Positions 44,427 through 55,645 of a stretch of DNA of 64,000 nt are shown piece by piece (the stretch's first letter is position 1; every line of letters begins with the position of its first letter). The notes below the pieces were generated by a model. That model was not told the origin of the DNA. It was given only the letters and a program-made list of their open reading frames with translations, and ran no database searches. The translations under genes were made by a program, and so were the position numbers. The DNA lies in contig NMRB01000869.1 in NCBI GenBank assembly GCA_002633025.1, forward strand, positions 180,776 to 244,775, read 5' to 3'. The DNA is from Notospermus geniculatus. Its lineage: Eukaryota > Nemertea > Pilidiophora > Heteronemertea > Lineidae.

Positions 44427-45430
44427 AATGAAATGGTCCATGGACCATGTGCTCACCTGCGTGAAAGTTCCAGAAAAACAAATGACAAATGTTAAATCGA
44501 AATGTTCCAGGGGCCTTCAGTTCCAGGGTCATACGATTATGGTCAAAATTTCAGTGAACATTCCAGTGAACACTAACAGTTCAGGAGTTACTGGACTTTG
44601 AACTTTGGTTTTGGCCACCTGGTGGCCAACCCAAGAATCAAATCGGACCGAAACTTGGTGTCATAGGTTATCTGACATAGGGGTATATATGTACCAAGTT
44701 TCAGGTCAATAGCACCCGTGGTTACGAAATGTACCACCAAAAGGCAAAATTTTGATCTTTGACCTCTGTGACCTTGAAAAGTAGGTCAAATCAAAAACCC
44801 GTTATATATGTAATGTACCATCAGTAGATACACCTACGATAAAAATTTGGAGGTTATCCAGTCTTTAGTTCAGGAGTTACTGCACTTTTCGTGTTTTTGG
44901 TTTCTGCCACCTGGTGGCCAAACTAAGAGTCGAATCGGACCGAAACTTGGTGTCATAGGTCATCTGACATAGGGGTATATATGTACCAAGTTTCAGGTCA
45001 ATAGCACCTGCGGTTACGAAATGTGCCACCAAAAGGCAAAATTTTGAAGTTTGACCTCTGTGACCTTGAAAAGTAGGTCAAATCAAAAACCCGTTATATA
45101 TGTAATGTACCATCAGTAGATACACCTACGATAAAAATTTGGAGGTGATCCAGTCGTTAGTTCAGGAGTTATTGCACTTTTTGTGTTTTTGGTTTCCGCC
45201 ACCTGGTGGCCAAGCTGAGAGTCGAATCGGACCGAAACTTGGTGTCATAGGTCATCTGACCTAGGGGTATATATGTAGCAAGTTTCAGATCAATAGCTCC
45301 AGCGGTTACGAAATGTGCCCTGCTAACGGACAACGACTGACGACGACGGACGACGACAGACGACGACGGACGACGAACGACGACGGACGACGGACGCAGA
45401 CCCACGACAAGAGCTCACCCCAGGTGAGCT
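44427..45430 (+). repeat. Family Y element with internal 292-base tandem repeat
   Basis: It begins AATGAAATGGTCCATGGACC and TGTGCTCACCTG and ends CTCACCCCAGGTGAGCTAAA. Units starting GCCACCTGGTGGCCAA occur at 44613, 44906 and 45198, a period of 292-293 bases, each with GGACCGAAACTTGGTGTCAT and ATATATGTA(C/G)CAAGTTTCAG. A GACGACGGAC simple tract (45327-45392) lies before the right end. The copy at 7083 has the same ends and a single unit. Confidence 0.8.
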
Positions 45431-46034
45431 AAAAATGTCACGAACAAATTTTAATTTGTTCATGAAAAAGCATTAAAATGCTTTAAAAGCATTAAAATGC
45501 TTTTTTGAACAATTTTATGATGAAAACATTGGCCTCCACTTACTTCTTTGATTATTCCTCCTTTTTCTCCGCCTCTGTAAATAAGGGGAAACGTATTGTT
45601 ACATACAAGGTCGTTGTACACACACCTTCTTGGGTGCGTTCTTTGAAAATAAAAGCAGTTGTTACGATTACTACCGTGGTGTATTGTGCAGGCACTTCTA
45701 TCATTTGGTCACATGAATAACGACTAGCAAATCTGCTTTTACTTCAGATTTGTACAGTATTGCCTTTTGCCTTTGTGTTGCAAAATTCAAATTTAAAAGC
45801 ATTTTTACCAGTTTTTATTCATATGACCCATTGTCACTAGGAAGACGAGGTGCCATACCCCGGCACGCTGCTTTTAACAATCAACAGTGCAGAATTTTAT
45901 TCAAGGGAATGATCATAGTAACACGGAGCTGGTGGGCGGCCATCTTTGTAATTTACAACGACCTTGGAACCCATTGTGTTTTGGGTTCGTATCCATTCGT
46001 TGGAAGAATATCTGTTGACTCATTGTGCTGGATA
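45431..46034. other. No gene recognised
   Basis: Near 45450-45500, AAAAGCATTAAAATGCTTT-like palindromic words recur. Otherwise AT-rich without exon signs. Confidence 0.4.
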
Positions 46035-46040
46035 TTTATT
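46035..46040 (-). promoter_or_regulatory. Possible polyadenylation signal of neuropeptide gene
   Basis: AATAAA on the - strand, about 195 bases past the stop codon of the precursor. The position is reasonable, but such hexamers are common in AT-rich DNA. Confidence 0.35.
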
Positions 46041-46235
46041 GTGATTATTTGATATCCAGCTGTTTGCAGGACGTGATTTTGCTCAGTGTAATGTGAGGAT
46101 TCATACATCAGTATCAGACTTCAATAACAATTTAGGACTTTAAAAAAGACTCTCGATTTAAAGATCTACATTCGAACTTTTTTGGTCAAAACAAAACAGT
46201 GTATCCAGAAACAACTACAACATTGAGGTTATACC

Positions 46236-47029
46236 TTATTTTTTTTCTGCCGATCGCTTTACAAAGCTGGAAAATACCCCAGACCCAATTGGGTCGAAAT
46301 TTCGCTTGTTGGAACTGCCGAACCCACCTTGTTCACTGTCATCAAAATTTGATCTCTTGGCAAAACTGCTGAAAGCTCCTGAGCCGATCTTGTCGAAGGG
46401 CCGCTTGGCAAAACTGCTGAATGCTCCTGAGCCGATCTTGTCGAAGGGCCGCTTGGCAAAACTGCTGAAAGCTCCTGAGCCGATCTTGTCGAAGGGCCGC
46501 TTGGCAAAACTGCTGAACGCTCCTGAGCCGATTTTGTCGAAGGGCCGCTTGGCAAAACTGCTGAATGCTCCTGAGCCGATTTTGTCGAAGGGCCGCTTGG
46601 CAAAACTGCTGAATGTACCGGCGCCGATTTTATCGAAGTTGCGTTTTGCAAATCGGGAGAAGGAACCACTGCCGATTTGATCAAAATTGCGCTTAAAGCT
46701 GGCGAATCTGCTGTGGCCGATGGGATCGAAATTCCGTTTGGTGAAACTTGCAAAGTTGCTGTGACCAATTGGGTCAAAGTTTCTCTTAGTGAAGCTGCTG
46801 AAACTGCTATGACCGATTGAGTCGAAGTTTCGCTTGTCCACGTCCCGGCCTGGGTGAATACTAGCGCCCCCTAGAGTGTCAAGCATTTCTCGGCGAAGTG
46901 GGTGAACGTTAGCTCCGCCTAGTGTGTCAAGAAATCGTCTCTCTTCATCTTGATCTGGATGGATTTCGAGGCCTAATGAGTCGAGTGTTTGTCGGCGGCC
47001 GGGATGGATTGAAGCACCACCGAGTGTAT
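46236..47029 (-). CDS. Pedal-peptide/orcokinin-type neuropeptide precursor, last exon
   Basis: Encodes 263 residues up to TAA, entered in phase 1 after an acceptor ACCCTTTCCAG|AT. The first third has peptides LDTLGGASIHPGR, TLDSLGLEIHPDQDEE, FLDTLGGANVHPL and EMLDTLGGASIHPGRDVD. Twelve FD peptides follow, each ending in Lys-Arg or a similar dibasic site: NFDSIGHSSFSSFT, NFDPIGHSNFASFT, NFDPIGHSRFASF, NFDQIGSGSFSRFA, NFDKIGAGTFSSFA, five identical PFDKIGSGAFSSFA, SNFDDSEQGGFGSSN and NFDPIGSGVFSSFV. The (N/P)FD-x-IG pattern and dibasic spacing are typical of this family, whose peptides are secreted and act on muscle or neurons. SNFDDSEQ lacks the IG. Lack of Gly before the cleavage sites means the peptides are not C-terminally amidated. 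Confidence 0.92.
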
Positions 47030-47245
47030 CTGGAAAGGGTACAAAAGAGTGCGAATTTTAGTCCAATGAGCAGAACAGTACTACAATCAGTAACTTCGCA
47101 CTTTACCCAATCTCTAGAAACTAAACGAGGATCAACGAGCATTTTTTCACTCAACCACCTATAAATTTAACAGTTAGGAAGACCCTGCCACTGAAACAAC
47201 CATCCTGAGGTAAATCGGTGCTCCTTACGTCAGCGCATGCACTTT

Positions 47246-47494
47246 GGGCGTATTCGAATCCCCATTCTTGACCTCACTCGTGCTGACCCAGTTCATGTAT
47301 TTGGTGACTCAACTCAAGAACGGCAGTCTCGAACACCGAGAACGCAACCCGAGTCGGGTCAAGAACGAGTTGAGTCAGCAACTACATGAACACTGGGTCA
47401 GCACGAGTGTGGTCAAGAACGAGGGCTCGAATACGCCCGATGAACACTGGGTCAGCACGCGTGTGGTCAAGAACGGAGGATTCGAATACGCCCC
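47246..47494. mobile_element. Inverted-repeat element in the neuropeptide intron
   Basis: GGGCGTATTCGAATCCCC, TTCTTGACC and GTGCTGACCCAGTTCATGTA are mirrored by ACATGAACACTGGGTCAGCA, GGTCAAGAACGAGG and TCGAATACGCCC. The right arm is partly duplicated at 47441-47494. Confidence 0.75.
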
Positions 47495-47859
47495 TTGTGT
47501 CCAGTGACGAAGGGAGCGAACGCTTAGAACCACTGATTACCCCAGGATGGAAAAAACGGTGAGCCATCAGCAGAAAGTTTAGCTCACGTAGCTCAGCATC
47601 TCGAGATGCCAAAGCCAGGCGGCAGCACGCGTCGAGACATCACGCCGATAGAGAACGGCATTTCCGCACGGCGTGACACATCCTGAGGTAAATCAATGGT
47701 TCTTCTGCTCGCCGCTTCGCGGTGACGAAAGGAGTGAACGCTGGGGCTTCTGATATTCTCATGATGCGGCTTGACGCCGGTCAGCGGAGGCATAAAGAAG
47801 CTCCCAGTGCGTGAAATTTAAGTTACAATGACGGCACTCATGAGTGCACATAGGAAGGA

Positions 47860-47960
47860 TCAAGATCTAAGGATGTTGTTTGAGAGCTCGGATCTTGAAC
47901 CATCAGGTGCAGGATCCAAGGATGCTTATTGAGAACTCAGATCTTGAACCATATCAAGGG
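47860..47960 (+). repeat. Short direct repeat in the neuropeptide intron
   Basis: AGGATCAAGATCTAAGGATG, then CTCGGATCTTGAACCAT, and again AGGATCCAAGGATGC, then CTCAGATCTTGAACCAT: two copies about 60 bases apart. Confidence 0.7.
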
Positions 47961-48055
47961 TTCATATCGTGACGACACTCGATTTACGGCGAAGTGATCG
48001 CAGGCCTTGGCATTTCATAACACCTTTTATGATGTTGTTGGGTTGTGACCCTTAC

Positions 48056-48188
48056 CTAGTAAGTCGCGTACTGGATGAATGGAGGCCCCACCAAGAGTAT
48101 CGAGAAGACCTCGATCTTCATCGCTCTTTTCCTCTGTGTTATCAATGAGCTGATCCAACGCAGCGCTATCAACAGATCGCTTCTCAAC
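48056..48188 (-). CDS. Neuropeptide precursor, upstream coding exon
   Basis: Bounded by acceptor TTTTACTTGCAG|GTT and donor CTTACTAG|GTAAGG. Phase 0 in and phase 1 out, so its last G joins AT of the next exon to complete Asp in DLLDTLGGASIHP. The 44 residues contain a Lys-Arg site after VE, an acidic spacer (SVDSAALDQLIDNTEEKSDE) and GLLDTLGGASIHPVR. This LDTLGG peptide, and another formed across the splice joint, show it belongs to the same precursor. The signal peptide must lie in a further upstream exon (higher coordinates), which I could not locate. Confidence 0.85.
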
Positions 48189-48514
48189 CTGCAAGTAAAA
48201 AAGCAGTTACATTATTTATTAGGAAAATATATGTGTCTGTGGGATTATTCCAGGAAATGTCTTGCAAAATTTAATCATCTCCTTCGTCAGGTTTGGCTGT
48301 TCGATGAAGCCATGGATTTTCTAGTTGGTGACACTGGCTCATAAAACTGAGTGTTTCTGTACGTGTATTAATAATTTTTTGGAGGTGAAATGCGTTCGTT
48401 CACATCAGCAGCCGCCCTAGAACAAAACATCCGGAGCCATTCCATAAAAAGTCTACCCCAAGTGAAAATGCATGGACATGTACAGTACATCCTTTCTTGG
48501 TTGCCAGTCTGGGG
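48189..48514 (-). other. Probable intron of neuropeptide gene
   Basis: Intron upstream of the exon ending at 48188. No repeat or exon recognised. Confidence 0.4.
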
Positions 48515-48688
48515 CAATAGGAGAAGTCAGCCGCGCGTATTGCCAAAAGATGGCAGCAAAGTTCTAGCGGACCAATACACAGGAAAATCCACGTGGATTG
48601 GTGCTCGATCAAGAATGAATGGGTCCGCTGTATGCATTGAATTGGGCCGTAGTGACACCTATTGGTCAACTCACTGACAGCTCCTATT
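48515..48688. mobile_element. Family J inverted-repeat element, copy 6 (best preserved)
   Basis: The ends are CAATAGGAGAAGTCAGCCGC and CAACTCACTGACAGCTCCTATT. The centre holds GGAAAATCCACGTGGATTGG. Almost the same as 25283-25450 in reverse. 174 bp. Confidence 0.78.
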
Positions 48689-48690
48689 AA

Positions 48691-48850
48691 GCTGCCAGTG
48701 TAGCGCAATGGAAACGCCTCCCTGCGCCAGAGTTTCCGCGTTCGATACCCCGTTGGACCTGTTTCCCATGAGATGGAGAAAGCGATTCTCTTTGAAAATG
48801 CTGTTTTTTCCGGGTAATCCGGTTTCCTCCCACATCGTATTTTTCATTGA
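48691..48850 (+). repeat. tRNA-derived SINE head and body
   Basis: GCCAGTGTAGCGCAATGGAA resembles an A box region and GCGTTCGATACCCCG a B box about 35 bases later. The sequence after it (GGGTAATCCGGTTTCCTCCC) looks like SINE body. The stems do not fold as a working tRNA. Confidence 0.5.
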
Positions 48851-49959
48851 ATTCGCCCACATTTTCTGTAGGGTTGATAATGCCGTATTGGCAGGCGGCT
48901 TTTTATCCCTCTTCTTAAAAAGATGTCTCCGTATTGAACCATAAACTGTCTCAACGAGAGAACTTTTGACAGCAATGACAAGGTATGGTTGTTCTGAACA
49001 AAGTGGACGAAACGACTATCCCCACGTACACAACAAAACAAACCCCATCCGCCATTCACGTAAGACCACCGACTGCCCCAGGGGTCATCTTCACCCTCAT
49101 AACAACATTCCATAAATGGTCCAACACGCGAGTTCAAAGTGTCTCCATCATCCGCGAATGAGACCACTCATGCTCTTAATTAACAAAATAAGGTGATAAT
49201 TAACTTAGGGACTAATTAGGCGCAAGAACAAAATTATAGAACATGGCGGGCGCTTTGCCTAAGGTTTAGCAAAATTACGTTCGATTTCCCTCGCAAAGAC
49301 TGCTGAGCCTGTGAGTTAGGATAATCAGGCTTTAACATCAGAGGGATGGGGGAATTCTGTCTCGCCTCTCCGCCGTTCGTTAACCTGGACATGTAACCCT
49401 GAATCTTAACGGTACGGTCGACATTCGATCGAAGCCCGAGGAGGTATCATTATACGGCGAATCACTTTCGCGGTTCCCTGCGGGTATGCAACATGTGGAC
49501 CCTCTGAGACCAGTCACATGGTGAGAAAATGAATTTTAGTGAAATACAATTCCGTCGGGCGAAGAGCGGAAGTCTTTCCAGTCAATATTTAAACTTTTTT
49601 TTGGTGTAAAATATTTCATCATAGGGAAGAAACGTATCTCCATTTTCTGAGCCACATTGATTTTGCTACTAGCGATTACAAAAAGTGTTATTAGCGAATA
49701 CAGTCATTGGTATTAGAGAATCCATTAACACTAACAGTCTGACGCCGTGTTCACAACGGACTTTTTAACCGCCACTCGTTCCGCATTACAGTGCTCATTT
49801 TGTTCGGCCAATCTCAGTATGTAGGCGTACTGCATGTTGCAAAGATGTCAAAACTGCAAAAATCCACCTGTTATTCAAGAAATCGCATTTTCGGCCCTTG
49901 GCGGCCGGACTAGTTCGGGTTATGTGTGTGGCGGTACAGTTTTGAATACCTCCTAAGCC
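48851..49959. other. No gene recognised
   Basis: No exon with a signal peptide was found on the - strand here. No repeat recognised. Confidence 0.35.
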
Positions 49960-50100
49960 GGTGATCCACTGTTGCGATTTCGGCTTGAGACGGGGTTGCG
50001 TTCCCTTGCGGTTCCCTTATATGGCAATCGGAAGTCCTTATAAGGTAACCGCAAGGGAACGCAAACCCGTCTCAAGCCAAAATCGCAACAGTGGATCACC
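49960..50100. mobile_element. Near-perfect hairpin element
   Basis: GGTGATCCACTGTTGCGATT and CGGTTCCCTTATA at the left pair with AATCGCAACAGTGGATCACC and TATAAGG at the right; inner CGTTCCCTTGCGG / CCGCAAGGGAACG also pair. 141 bp, single copy. It makes part of a 185-codon - strand frame that I do not accept as a gene. Confidence 0.9.
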
Positions 50101-50739
50101 CGCTTTAAGGACTCAAACCACATGCGCTTTCTACGCTGTGTTTGGCAGTAAAGTCCTCTGTATTTTTCCTCCGCTGAATTCATACAAGTAGGCCTAAGTC
50201 CATGAGAAAAATGAACCGCAGTGAGGAACTCTTGTAACTTTTTATCCCGACAGGTCGGCGCTGCGGGCGGTACCGAAGACGTCAAAAACAGAGCAAAGCA
50301 ACGCAATGTCGTCGCGTCAGACCGTCCTTGACGCAGTGCAACACGGACCGAGTCGTCGAAAAAAGATACAACCGCCTGCCGGTAGCGGTAGATCTGCAGG
50401 AGAATCCTATTCCGGAATACGGTTTGATATGAGCTCAGCGTGAATGTTCCAATTGAAAACACCGGAATACGTAATGAAAGTGATGACAAGAGTATCAGCT
50501 CGGATCTCAATCAATCTCCCCGATCAGAGCACAAATCAAAAATAAATTGATTACCCGGTTTTGTCATCAATACACACCACCGTAATAAAATTGATCGAGG
50601 AGCTATTAAAGTTGAATCTAAAAGCAAATTTAGCCTCCCACGCACAGTTCGGTACTTTCAGCGATTAAACCCCATTGTACATGTACATGTTCATGTACAT
50701 GTTCTGGTCCATTCGTCATCTCCTTCTTTTCTTTGTCTG
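50101..50739. other. No gene recognised
   Basis: CCCGACAGGTCGGCGCTGCG near 50250 recurs at 13295 and, changed, at 54783. It is a short dispersed block of unknown nature. Confidence 0.4.
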
Positions 50740-50840
50740 TCCCCACTATTTGCACTGTTTATTGTTTTTCAAGCCGATATAATGTATTTTTATAAGCCTA
50801 AGGCTACAATAAACATTTTGATTTGATTTGATTTGATTTG
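50740..50840 (+). repeat. Possible LINE 3' end with ATTTG tail
   Basis: AAGGCTACAATAAACATTTT is followed by GATTTGATTTGATTTGATTT, a short tandem tail after an AATAAA, a form common at the 3' ends of non-LTR retrotransposons. No reverse transcriptase frame is upstream, so it would be a heavily 5'-truncated copy. Confidence 0.45.
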
Positions 50841-51688
50841 TAGGCCCTACTTCCAGTTCAACAAAACACAGGTACCGGTACTGGCTGGCAAAAAAGCGTA
50901 GGTCTCGTCAATTTCTAGTACTACATACTAGAATATAATAGTTGTCCACTCTGTTGTCTCATACTACAGTTTATTTATAAATCAACCCTTTATAAGTCAA
51001 ATCGCCTTCGGTGATCTTTTATAATGAGGCTCATCAGTTGGCATGTAGTGTAAAAACGACACGTTTTATTCTTCTAGACCAAAAATACATGTACTACAAT
51101 ACCTTCCTTCAGGCTGCGGAAGATGGGGGTAGACAAAATGCCATTCAGTACTTTGTTCATTTTTTGCACTTGTGCCAAGTTGAGTGCGGACAGTAGCTAT
51201 AAGGAAAGTACCGGTAGTTGGCATCTGATTCTCACCAGTCTGTCTGGCCTGACGCCCATCAAGCCTGGTTTGAATCCATCACATTTCCCGCTTCTGAGGA
51301 GCTCAGTGGCTCAGCCAATCATCGGTGTGCGAAGGCAAATCGACGTGCCAATCACAATCCGTGTTACAAATGTGTGCGGGAAGACAAAAGAAAGTGCCGA
51401 ACGGCGATTTGTTTCACGAGTTCTGAGTGGCCTGGAGGCGGGGTCAAGTAGTGGTCAGATTCATTAATAATTTATAAGTTAACGCAAACGATGACATGAT
51501 TGGGACAAGGCTAAAGACGCACGGTCGTTGGCGTTGTTTGGAAAAGATGTAGTTGGTGATGCCGTAAGTTAGAAAAATGTGGAGTGAATCAGATCCGTAT
51601 CCGAGACGTATCATTGCCAGGGGTTTACTCAGGTGAGCTTTACTTTTGTGCGAACGCCTCCAGGTGTCTTATCTTTGTTGGCGACAGT
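50841..51688. other. No gene recognised
   Basis: A + strand frame at 51123-51467 begins with a hydrophobic stretch (MPFSTLFIFCTCAKLSA) but then has no recognisable domain. Confidence 0.35.
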
Positions 51689-52082
51689 GGGCCGATTTAG
51701 ACGTTTGGTAAGTTAACCATTGGTTCCACCAAAAATAGACGGGCATGCGAAAAATGTACAACTAAATTTTCACCAAAAAGCCCCGTTTTCTAAGTTCTGT
51801 ATAGCGCTTACTATCCATCCAAACAGGGCGTTTGGGCGAAAATTTAGTTAATGTAATGTACACTTTTCGCATGCCCATCTATTTTTGGTGGAACCAATGG
51901 TTACATAAAGTATATAAAGTCAATTTCCAGAATATTTAGCAAATTTTCGAAAATTTGCTAAATATTCTGGAAATTGACTTTACATGTACATGTATATACT
52001 TTATCATATTGTGTGTCAATTTTTGTGCTCTCCTTCTCTTTGAACCAATGGTTAGCTTAGCAAACGTCTATTAAATCGGTCC
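51689..52082. mobile_element. Nested hairpins
   Basis: Outer arms: GGCCGATTTAGACGTTTGGT with TTAACCATTGGTTCCACC, and AACCAATGGTTAGCTTAGCA with AACGTCTATTAAATCGGTCC. A second mirrored block (TTTTTGGTGGAACCAATGGT, 51880-51903) ends the first hairpin. Inside the right half lies a perfect hairpin GTCAATTTCCAGAATATTTA / TAAATATTCTGGAAATTGAC (51929-51983). It reads as one hairpin element entered by another. Confidence 0.75.
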
Positions 52083-55044
52083 AGTGCCTGTTGAATGGTA
52101 TGAAATAACACAGCGCCTGGAGAAACACTTTGGAACACGACAGTTAGCTTGGAGGAATCCGGACGTACACCCTCTCACTATCACTCGAATTAATCCTCGC
52201 AAATATATCGTGGAGGAAGGAATAAAGTCTATGTGCGTCACTCTCCGATCACCTTGACAACAAGATCAAGATACAAACCAGAAAAATCATTTCCATCAAA
52301 ATGAAATCAATGAAAATTCATCTGTCGTTCAATTAAGATACGTTTGTGTGTTTACTCTTTACTCGTACATATGCAAGACTTTGAGATATCTTATCAATAA
52401 TTGATCAGCGGCGTGGATTTTGTAACACAAGTTTGTCAGAAAAGCGTAGACGTTGACAGATGTCATAAGAAAGGAAATATGATGTTGACTTGAGACTGAA
52501 AGCAACAACAAGCAAAGAGAGTGGTCAATATTAGCTCTTATTTCAAGAACGGATTATTATTTCACGATTCCTAATTAGCTTTCGGTACAGGCTGTACCAA
52601 AAGTCACCCTAAGTGATTCTTAGCTCTCTACGTCACCGTGGTTCGCTCCCTGCATCTCTGTTTTTAGTGCCCGTCACCGTTCTTAGCGCTCGTTCCCTAC
52701 GTCATCGTTCTTAGGTCACGTGCCAGGAATTGACCAATCAGCGTAAAAGTAAAAAGTAAAAGTAGATCTTTAAAAACCTGGTTTTCTCCATTTATCATAG
52801 TTAATATCGGGTAAAAGGCATTTAAATATTCTGTTTGACACAGAAATAATTAAGAGAAAAATATTTTTCAACTTTTGAGAAAGTTATAGTGACTGCATCA
52901 TAAGCCTGCATCATAAGCCTGTCTTCCAGTGGTGTTGAATGTATTACTCCGCCGATTTGGAGTGGCTGCATTGAAATATCGTGCGAAATTACCCCTCATA
53001 TTTTCGAAGATCTTCTAATACGGATTTACATAGAGGATTCTAAAGCCTTTGATTCACTTGTCGTGAACAGAAGTAAAAATATCGACGTAAACAAGATAAA
53101 TGTCGACGTAAACAAGATAAAAAAACATGAAAACATGTCGACAACGTGATGGATACATCAATTTAATACCCATCACTTTTGAAATACGGCAGCCATTAAA
53201 GTTTCCAACTGACATTATGATAAGATGAGGTTCGTTCCTTCCTACGGATGAACTTAATCTTTTCCCTGATTTAAAGAACACGTTTTGCTTCAGGTTTTAC
53301 GTATTCTAAAGTTATTTTACATCCCACAGTAAACTAAGACGCCCGTTTGATCAGCCTTTGACGAGCATTGTCACATTTCTTGATCCGATTTGGAACACAA
53401 GTTGCTCTTGGCTGGACATACGTCTTCTCATTATGATCCTAATTAGACCGTTGTATCAAGGGTGTCACGGCGCTCGATTCCGGTCGCCGCCCTGTTGTAG
53501 ATGTAGGTTTGCAACAGCCTGCAGCACTAAGACGTGCGGTATGTGGTATGCCTTCATAATCCTGCCCTGACGAAGAAAGTTGTTGAGGATGCGTCTACGT
53601 GGGTTGTAGACAATAAATTGAACGACTCTGTCCGGCTATATTCTGTAGTTTTAAAACAAATTGATTGGTCGGAGTGATAGCACGCCAACAGATCCATTAG
53701 TACCAAACCGCAGGAACACCTCCTTACTTGCAATAGCCAGAAGCTATGTAAGCGAGACAAGTGTCACCGATGACGACCCGTCAAATGCCATCACGATCGC
53801 TGACAATACTTTTCACAGTCACTTACATCCCACTTTATGTCCCTATAAATTTATAGCTCCAAATATGTCTAAGTTTTAGTTTTAGGGAACATTTTGGAGA
53901 TGACACGTTTTTTCTGAAACACGCTGTAGTAGGCCACCATCTTTGTTGAAAAGGAAAGGGGTCAGCGTTGTCGTAGGCCGAACCGAGTCGTGGTGGAAAC
54001 TCAAAAGCAGCACGCCCCATCAATTGATGTTGTACGTCCCAAAACGTGCTGCTTTTGATTATATCAAAATGTGTACAAAATCAATTTCACAGTCTGTTTG
54101 AGAGAATGACCTTACATGTAAACGTTGACGACAAAACGGTGAAAAAAGTCAAATTATTTCACGTTATGACGATCGAGCGATTTTCATTTGTATGCCAACC
54201 AATATTTAGATTTCAAATAGGAAAATATAATGAATGAATCCTGAGGGAACAATATTTCACTTTTGAGAGCAATCGATCGAACCTGTTTAGAGTAGTGTTT
54301 AGTATACGATGTATCAACTGTCGAAAGTAATTTGAAATTACAGCCCCATTGCCAGGAAAAGCATTTGATGGAACAGACTGAATCCCGATTGAATTGAAGT
54401 GAAATAAGCCGTCTGATTCATAGCCGCCTGTGCGAGACATTAATGGCTGAAACAATGGGTGCATGGAAATTGAGGATTGATTTTACGATCGTCACCCCGA
54501 CGCGATCGTAATTGGCATAGAGACATTTCGACGATTTAAGAGATGCCGAGTTTCATTCAACATGCGCTCCCAATGGTGCAATGAAGGATAGCCATTCATA
54601 AATTTCTCTTCTACGTCTCTAAGGAACCATTATCACTACCATCACGTTCGTACTTATAATCAGTACACTCGTATACCATTCTTGGCACGGAATTCAACTG
54701 GGAAAATCGCAACTTCATTAGTCCAAAGGCGAAGGTGATGACACTTTACGTGCGGAATGAAGAGACCGTTTGACTTTTTATGCCGACAGGGCGGCGCTGC
54801 GAGCGGTTGTGCCTAAGACGTCAAAAACAGAGCAAGCAATGCACTAATGTCGCGTGACGACAGCCTTGACGCACTGCTACAGGGAAGACACGTCGAAAAA
54901 CAGGTACGACCGCTCACAGCGCCTGCAGGTGGTGGCAGTTTGCAGGTTCCCAATTCTCCAATAAAACTTCGATCACCTAGCTGGCCGAGAAAGCCCACGA
55001 CAGAAATTTTGGACCAAGGTCAGATATCGTGATCTGAACAAACT
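52083..55044. other. No gene recognised
   Basis: About 3 kb without a recognisable exon. A 21-base unit (TCGACGTAAACAAGATAAA) is doubled at 53080-53120. No inverted-repeat element was recognised. Confidence 0.35.
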
Positions 55045-55645
55045 TTGTTCATTGAGGAATCTTCGTTTACTGACGAACCCTCGTTCACTCACGAACCTTC
55101 GTTTACCGACAAACCTTCGTTCACTGACCAACCTTCGTTCACTGACGAATCGTCGTTCACCGACGAAACTTCGTTCGCTGACCAACCTTCGTTCACCGAC
55201 GAATTTCGTACACTGACGAACCTTCGTTCACTGACCAACCTTCGTTCACCGACGAACTTCGTTCACTGACGAAACCTCGTTCACTGACAAACCTTCGTTC
55301 ACCGACAAACCTTCGTTCACCGACGATCCTTCGTTCACTGACGAATATTTGTTCGCCGACGACCCTTCGTTCACTGACGAACCTTCGTTCACCGACGACC
55401 CTTCGTTCACTGACGACCCTTCACGATCCGACCCTTCACCGACGACCCTTCGTTCACTGACGAACCTTCGTTCACCGACGAATTTCGTACACTGACGAAC
55501 CTTCGTTCACCGACGAACCTTCGTTCAGGGACGAACCTTCGTTCACCGATGAACCTTCATTCACCGACGAACCTTCGTTCACCGACCAACCTTCGTCCAC
55601 CGACGAACCTTCATTCACTGACGAACCTTCGTTCAGTGAAGAACC
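55045..55645 (+). repeat. Tandem array, 18-base unit
   Basis: Roughly thirty units resembling GACGAACCTTCGTTCACC in one orientation. Each unit contains the dyad CGAA-N3-TTCG-like core. Because 18 is divisible by three, frames reading SFTDEP-like repeats stay open for stretches, but indels break them, so I treat it as noncoding. Confidence 0.9.

Noticed and set aside
46259-46777. Frames of 172 and 124 codons overlapping the neuropeptide exon
   Set aside because: Shadow frames of the 48-base repeat; the - strand frame with dibasic sites and FDxIG peptides is the real one.
49953-50510. 185-codon - strand frame
   Set aside because: A quarter of it is the hairpin at 49960-50100, and the rest shows no domain, signal peptide or splice context.
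51123-51467. Secreted-protein candidate on + strand
   Set aside because: Only a short hydrophobic start; the remainder overlaps another frame of similar quality and shows no domain. It is also on the wrong strand to be the missing neuropeptide signal exon.
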